Positions 60,540 through 64,000 of a stretch of DNA of 64,000 nt are shown here, one piece after another. A program made the position numbers and the translations under genes. This stretch comes from UBA9676 sp035532275. GTDB taxonomy: Bacteria; Actinomycetota; Actinomycetes; Streptosporangiales; Streptosporangiaceae. The notes beneath the pieces are model-generated. The model ran no database searches, had not been told where the DNA came from, and saw only the letters and a list, made by a program, of their open reading frames with translations. Location of the stretch: NCBI GenBank assembly GCA_035532275.1, contig DATKRG010000295.1, positions 1-64,000 on the forward strand, in the 5' to 3' direction. Every line of letters starts with the position of its first letter. Position 1 is the stretch's first letter.

Positions 60540-61777
60540 GGCGTTGCCTCCTGGGCGGGCTCACCATCGGTATGGCCGAGCCAGCGGGAGGCGGTGGCGA
60601 CGTCCTTGTCACCGCGGCCGGACAGGTTGACCAGCAGCAGCGCGTCGCCGCCCAGCTCCCGGCCGACTCCGAGCGCGCCGGCCAGCGCGTGCGCGGACTC
60701 CAGCGCCGGGATGATCCCCTCGGTCCGGCACAGCACCGAGAACGCGTCCATGGCCTGGGCGTCGGTGATGGAGCGGTAGCTGGCCCGCCCGGTGTCCTTG
60801 AGCCAGGCGTGCTCCGGCCCGACCCCGGGGTAGTCCAGGCCGGCGGAGATGGAGTGGGTGGTCAGCGTCTGGCCCTCGGAGTCCTGCAGCACGTAGGTGC
60901 GCATGCCGTGCAGGACTCCCGCCGACCCGGCGACCAGGGTCGCGGCGTTGTGGCCGGGGGCAGGGCCGTCGCCGCCCGCCTCGCAGCCGATCAGCTTGAC
61001 CTGCTCGTCGCCGATGAACTCGTGGAAGATGCCGATCGCGTTGGAACCGCCGCCCACGCAGGCGACCACCGCGTCCGGCAGCCGGCCAGCCTGCTCCAGC
61101 ACCTGACGGCGTGCCTCCACCCCGATGACGCGCTGGAAGTCGCGGACCATCACCGGGAACGGGTGCGGGCCGCCGACCGACCCGATGCAGTAGTGGGTGG
61201 TGGCGACCGTCGCCACCCAGTCGCGGAACGCCTCGTTCATGGCGTCCTTCAAGGTGGCGGTGCCGATGGTGACGGGGATGACCTCAGCGCCGAGCATGCG
61301 CATGCGGGCCACGTTCAGCGCCTGCCGGCGGGTGTCCTCCTCCCCCATGTAGACCGCGCAGTCCAGGCCGAACAGCGCGCACGCGGTCGCGGTGGCGACC
61401 CCGTGCTGCCCGGCGCCGGTCTCGGCGATCACCCGCCGCTTGCCCATGCGCTTGGCGAGCAGCACCTGCCCCAGCACATTGTTGATCTTGTGGGAGCCGG
61501 TGTGGGTGAGGTCTTCCCGCTTGAGCAGGACCGTGCAGCCCGCCGCCGCGGAGAACCGCGATGCCTGCGAGAGCAGGGTCGGCCTGCCCGCGTAGCCGGT
61601 CAGCAGGGCCTCGAGCTCGGCCTGGAAGCCCGGGTCCGCCCTGGCTGCCAGATACTGCGTGGTCAGCTCGGCCAGCGCCGCCATCAGGGCCTCGGGCGCG
61701 AACCTGCCGCCGTAGCTGCCGAAATGCCCGGCCGCGTCGGGCACTGTGGCCGGTGCGGCGGAGACGTCAGGCGTCAT
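60536..61777 (-). CDS. trpB: Tryptophan synthase beta subunit
   Basis: TrpB joins indole and serine to tryptophan with PLP. The 413-residue protein has the N-terminal family stretch GHFGSYGGRFAPEALMAAL, the PLP-Lys in LKREDLTHTGSHKINNVLGQ, GAGQHGVATA, CVGGGSNAIGIFHEF and SAGLDYPGVGPEHAWLKD. It lies between trpC (ATGA overlap) and trpA (ATGA overlap), so C, B and A are translated in series. The C-terminal ~20 residues (HTDGEPAQEATP) are non-conserved. Confidence 0.97.
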   Translation of the reverse strand: MTPDVSAAPATVPDAAGHFGSYGGRFAPEALMAALAELTTQYLAARADPGFQAELEALLTGYAGRPTLLSQASRFSAAAGCTVLLKREDLTHTGSHKINNVLGQVLLAKRMGKRRVIAETGAGQHGVATATACALFGLDCAVYMGEEDTRRQALNVARMRMLGAEVIPVTIGTATLKDAMNEAFRDWVATVATTHYCIGSVGGPHPFPVMVRDFQRVIGVEARRQVLEQAGRLPDAVVACVGGGSNAIGIFHEFIGDEQVKLIGCEAGGDGPAPGHNAATLVAGSAGVLHGMRTYVLQDSEGQTLTTHSISAGLDYPGVGPEHAWLKDTGRASYRSITDAQAMDAFSVLCRTEGIIPALESAHALAGALGVGRELGGDALLLVNLSGRGDKDVATASRWLGHTDGEPAQEATP

Positions 61778-62583
61778 GGCCGGTCACCGCGCAGGGCCGG
61801 GTGGGAACCCGCGGTCACCAGGTCGGCGACGGCCGAGCGTGGATCCTTGCCGGTGACCAGGCTCTCTCCCACCAGCACCGCGTCGGCCCCGGCGGCGGCG
61901 TAGGCGAGCAGATCGTGCGGCCCCCGGACACCGGACTCGGCGATCTTGATGATGTCGTTCGGGATGAGCGGGGCGAGCCGGGTGAAGACCCCCCGGTCCA
62001 CTTCCAGCGTGCCCAGGTTGCGGGCGTTGACCCCGATCACCTTCGCGCCCGCGTCCAGCGCGCGCGAGACCTCGGCGTCGGTGTGCACCTCCACCAGCGG
62101 CACCAGGCCGATCGACAGCGCTCTTTCCGCCAGCGAGACCAGAGCGTTCTGGTCCAGCGCCGCGACGATCAGCAGGGCCATGTCGGCCCCGTGTGCCCGG
62201 GCCTCCCACAGCTGGTAGGAGCTGACGATGAAGTCCTTGCGCAGCAGCGGCACCGCCACCGCGTCCCGCACCGCCGCCAGGTCCGCCAGGCTGCCACCGA
62301 ACCGCCGCGCCTCGGTGAGCACGCTGATGATGCTGGCCCCGCCGGCCTCGTAGTCGCGGGCCAGGGCGGCCGGGTCGGCGATCGCGGCCAGCGCGCCCTT
62401 GGAGGGGCTGGACCGCTTCACCTCGGCGATGACGGCGACGTCCGGCCGCCTGAGCACACCCATGACGTCGCGGGGAGAGGGAACCCGGCGGGCGGCTTCC
62501 TTGAGCCGTTCCAGCGGTAGGCGGCCCTGCCGGACCGCGAGATCGGCACGAACTCCTTCTAGGATCTCGTCGAGCACGCTCAC
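61774..62583 (-). CDS. trpC: Indole-3-glycerol phosphate synthase
   Basis: TrpC closes the indole ring of carboxyphenylamino-deoxyribulose phosphate. The 269-residue TIM barrel has the catalytic Glu/Lys pairs in VIAEVKRSSPSKGAL, LLRKDFIVSSYQLWEA, VGVNARNLGTLEVD (as IGVNARNLGTLEVD) and IAESGVRGP. Start GTG 62583; GGGG/CCCC stems (62588-62600 region) sit next to it and could mask the GAGGGG that precedes. trpC heads the trpCBA overlap chain. No leader peptide with Trp codons is visible in the 111 bases upstream. Confidence 0.96.
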   Translation of the reverse strand: MSVLDEILEGVRADLAVRQGRLPLERLKEAARRVPSPRDVMGVLRRPDVAVIAEVKRSSPSKGALAAIADPAALARDYEAGGASIISVLTEARRFGGSLADLAAVRDAVAVPLLRKDFIVSSYQLWEARAHGADMALLIVAALDQNALVSLAERALSIGLVPLVEVHTDAEVSRALDAGAKVIGVNARNLGTLEVDRGVFTRLAPLIPNDIIKIAESGVRGPHDLLAYAAAGADAVLVGESLVTGKDPRSAVADLVTAGSHPALRGDRP

Positions 62584-62694
62584 GGGGTTCTGGTATCCCC
62601 TCGGGTCGGATGCCTTGCGCCCCTGATGGTAGCGAGCCGGCTGCGGTGGGCCGGCATGCCCCTCCCCGGCCGCGGGTGTGCCCTGGGGCGTTTC

Positions 62695-63171
62695 CTAGCC
62701 GAGAATCTGGCCACCGAAGGCCTCCCCGGAGGCTTCGCCCAGGCCAAGCTCATCGCGCGCCTGTTCAGGCACGCGCGCGGATGCCGCGCCGTAGGCACGG
62801 GCGACGGCGGGATGGGCCAGGGCGCCGACGGTGATGATCGCGAACAGGGTGCCGCCGAGGTAGCGGGCGAAGAAGAACCTGGTCAGGCCATAGCCGATGA
62901 AGGCAACTTCCAGCCCGACCGCGATCAGCCACGCCGTCCTGGTACCCGAACGCACCAGGACCGCCAGCCCGCACAGGGCCGCCACCATCGCGAGGGTGAT
63001 GACGACCGAGGACAGCTGCCGCTTGCTGAACGGCAGGCCCACTGCGGCCGCGGCCACCGCCTGGGCGGCCACCAGCCGCGTGACCAGCCGGACCAGCATC
63101 CGTCCCGCGTCGTCCGGCTGCTGGCCGGACGAACGGCCGCGCGGCTGCCCGCCCGGTTCCGTTGCCCTCAC
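62695..63171 (-). CDS. Membrane protein of the trp cluster, unknown
   Basis: A 158-residue protein with four hydrophobic segments (about residues 32-48, 56-74, 82-100 and 108-122) and polar ends. The N-terminal tail is Arg/Gly-rich. I do not recognise a function, but a similar gene between the Trp-associated membrane protein and trpC is common in actinobacteria. Its stop lies 111 bases before the trpC start, and it begins 56 bases after the preceding gene end on the same strand, so it is likely part of the his-trp transcript. Confidence 0.8.
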   Translation of the reverse strand: MRATEPGGQPRGRSSGQQPDDAGRMLVRLVTRLVAAQAVAAAAVGLPFSKRQLSSVVITLAMVAALCGLAVLVRSGTRTAWLIAVGLEVAFIGYGLTRFFFARYLGGTLFAIITVGALAHPAVARAYGAASARVPEQARDELGLGEASGEAFGGQILG

Positions 63172-63227
63172 CGCTCACCTCCAGGGCTCGCGCGCCACCC
63201 AGGCAACCCGGGGACTTACCTACGAGC

Positions 63228-63929
63228 CTAACGTCCGCCAGGATGGCCGGGCCGCTCGGTGGGGTCCACCCCCCTGCTCAGAGATTCCCACAGGGTGGCC
63301 ATGTCCGCCACAGGCTGCTCCCGCTCCCCGCCCGGCCGGGCCGGGGCGGCCGGGCCGCCGGGGGCGTCATACCGGCTCGACATGACCGGCCACCGGGGGC
63401 CGCGCCAGGCCGTACCGATCCCGGCTGCCAGCACCGCGAGCGCACCCAGCAGCACCAGCCCCCGCCAGGGAAAGGCCGCCATCGCCACGTGCGCGGCGGC
63501 GCTCAGCCCGGTCCCGCCGCCACCGGGGGCGGGACCGGCGCTCACCCCCGGCCCGCCGCCGGCGGTCGCCGAGCCGGCCTGCGCCGCCGCGGCCCCGCGC
63601 GCGGCGGCGAGCACGGCCGCCGTGCTCAGATGCACGCTCACGGCCCAGGCCGCCGCCACCCCGCTGGCGGCCACCAGCAGCCCGGTGAGCCGCCGGGCCA
63701 CGCCGCGGGTGGCGATGGCCGCGGCCAGCCCGGCCAGCGCGACCAGCGCCAGTGCCCCGGCCACCGGCACCAGGTCCTGGCCGCGGACCGTGACCGGGCT
63801 GCTGGGCAGCGGCGCGGGCGCCGGGGTGACCACCTGCGCCCACCCCTGCCGGGCCGCCACCAGCATCAGGGCCGCACCCGCCGCACCGAGGCCCAGGCAG
63901 CAGGCGTATTCGCGGGCTGCCCTGGTCAC
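63228..63929 (-). CDS. Trp-biosynthesis-associated membrane protein
   Basis: A 233-residue membrane protein of the actinobacterial Trp-operon-associated family (TIGR02234 type). It has two hydrophobic segments at the N-terminus (CCLGLGAAGAALMLVAA; VPVAGALALVALAGLAAAIA), one around 80-100, a Gly/Ala-rich loop, a last span (FPWRGLVLLGALAVLAAG) and the family-typical C-terminus TLWESLSRGVDPTERPG. The GTG start overlaps the hisI stop by four bases (GTGA). It sits between hisI and trpC, as the family name implies; its biochemical role is unknown. Confidence 0.9.
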   Translation of the reverse strand: MTRAAREYACCLGLGAAGAALMLVAARQGWAQVVTPAPAPLPSSPVTVRGQDLVPVAGALALVALAGLAAAIATRGVARRLTGLLVAASGVAAAWAVSVHLSTAAVLAAARGAAAAQAGSATAGGGPGVSAGPAPGGGGTGLSAAAHVAMAAFPWRGLVLLGALAVLAAGIGTAWRGPRWPVMSSRYDAPGGPAAPARPGGEREQPVADMATLWESLSRGVDPTERPGHPGGR

Positions 63930-64000
63930 GGCACCGTGAGCGCCAGCGGGCCGGCGCCGAAACAGGTGCGGTCGCCGGTGTGGCAGGCCCCGTCGGTCTG
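63926..64000 (-). CDS. hisI: Phosphoribosyl-AMP cyclohydrolase, C-terminal end (partial)
   Basis: The final 24 codons before the window edge read QTDGACHTGDRTCFGAGPLALTVP and end at TGA. The CHTGDRTCF motif carries the zinc cysteines of HisI, which opens the ring of phosphoribosyl-AMP in histidine synthesis. The 5' part lies outside the window. It overlaps the following Trp-associated gene by GTGA. Confidence 0.85.
   Translation of the reverse strand, partial: QTDGACHTGDRTCFGAGPLALTVP

Noticed and set aside
62584..62694. Trp attenuator with leader peptide before trpC
   Set aside because: No short frame with tandem Trp codons is seen in either the gap or the end of the upstream gene.

Overview
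This window is chromosomal DNA from a high-GC actinomycete. Very G+C-rich codons, overlapping ATGA/GTGA gene junctions, many starts 6-7 nt after a TANNNT box (leaderless mRNAs) and the order trp-lgt-gltBD-pyk-pdtaR-polA-rpsA-coaE-uvrB, as in Streptomyces and its relatives, all point that way. A Streptosporangiales-like or related order is my guess; no ribosomal RNA is present to test it. I see no phage, insertion sequence, integrase or CRISPR array; the one tyrosine recombinase is the housekeeping XerD.

Layout. (1) 1-9901, minus strand: sbcD-sbcC nuclease; then an overlapping operon of PAS histidine kinase, response regulator fused to a PIG-L/LmbE deacetylase, and PHP phosphoesterase; then two unknown membrane proteins. 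(2) 10050-21081, mixed strands and mostly accessory: quinone-oxidoreductase-like enzyme, YceI/MarR divergent pair, two aldo-keto reductases, an ArsR-GNAT fusion, a Cys/Met-metabolism PLP enzyme, a membrane-anchored CBM2 protein, a CtaG-like protein, a secreted trypsin-like protease and a lone bioA. (3) 21085-24906, minus: aroH-tyrA-cmk-der, joining aromatic amino-acid synthesis, CMP phosphorylation and ribosome assembly. (4) 25135-28433, plus: an autoregulated ribbon-helix-helix gene, a DUF4097 protein and a DrrAB-type ABC exporter. (5) 28437-36771, minus: rluB-scpB-scpA-RHH-parA, xerD, ald, Nudix, pyrG, a chromosome-segregation and nucleotide block. (6) 36897-46361, minus: a DMT-type membrane protein, a HAD hydrolase, uvrB, coaE, rpsA, polA. 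(7) 46512-52195: secreted aldose epimerase, hotdog thioesterase, ANTAR regulator (pdtaR type), an unusual tRNA with a CAA anticodon, pyk and a DUF559 protein. (8) 52514-64000, minus: gltD, gltB, lgt, trpA, trpB, trpC, two membrane proteins and the 3' end of hisI.

Functionally, most of the minus strand is core metabolism and information processing: the his/trp/glt block makes amino acids, scpAB/parA/xerD segregate chromosomes, and sbcCD, uvrB and polA repair DNA. The less ordinary parts are the histidine kinase/PIG-L/PHP operon, the RHH-DUF4097-ABC operon with an operator placed exactly over a leaderless promoter, an odd tRNA, a structured intergenic region, and a repeated habit of short tandem duplications that copy the stop codon at gene 3' ends.
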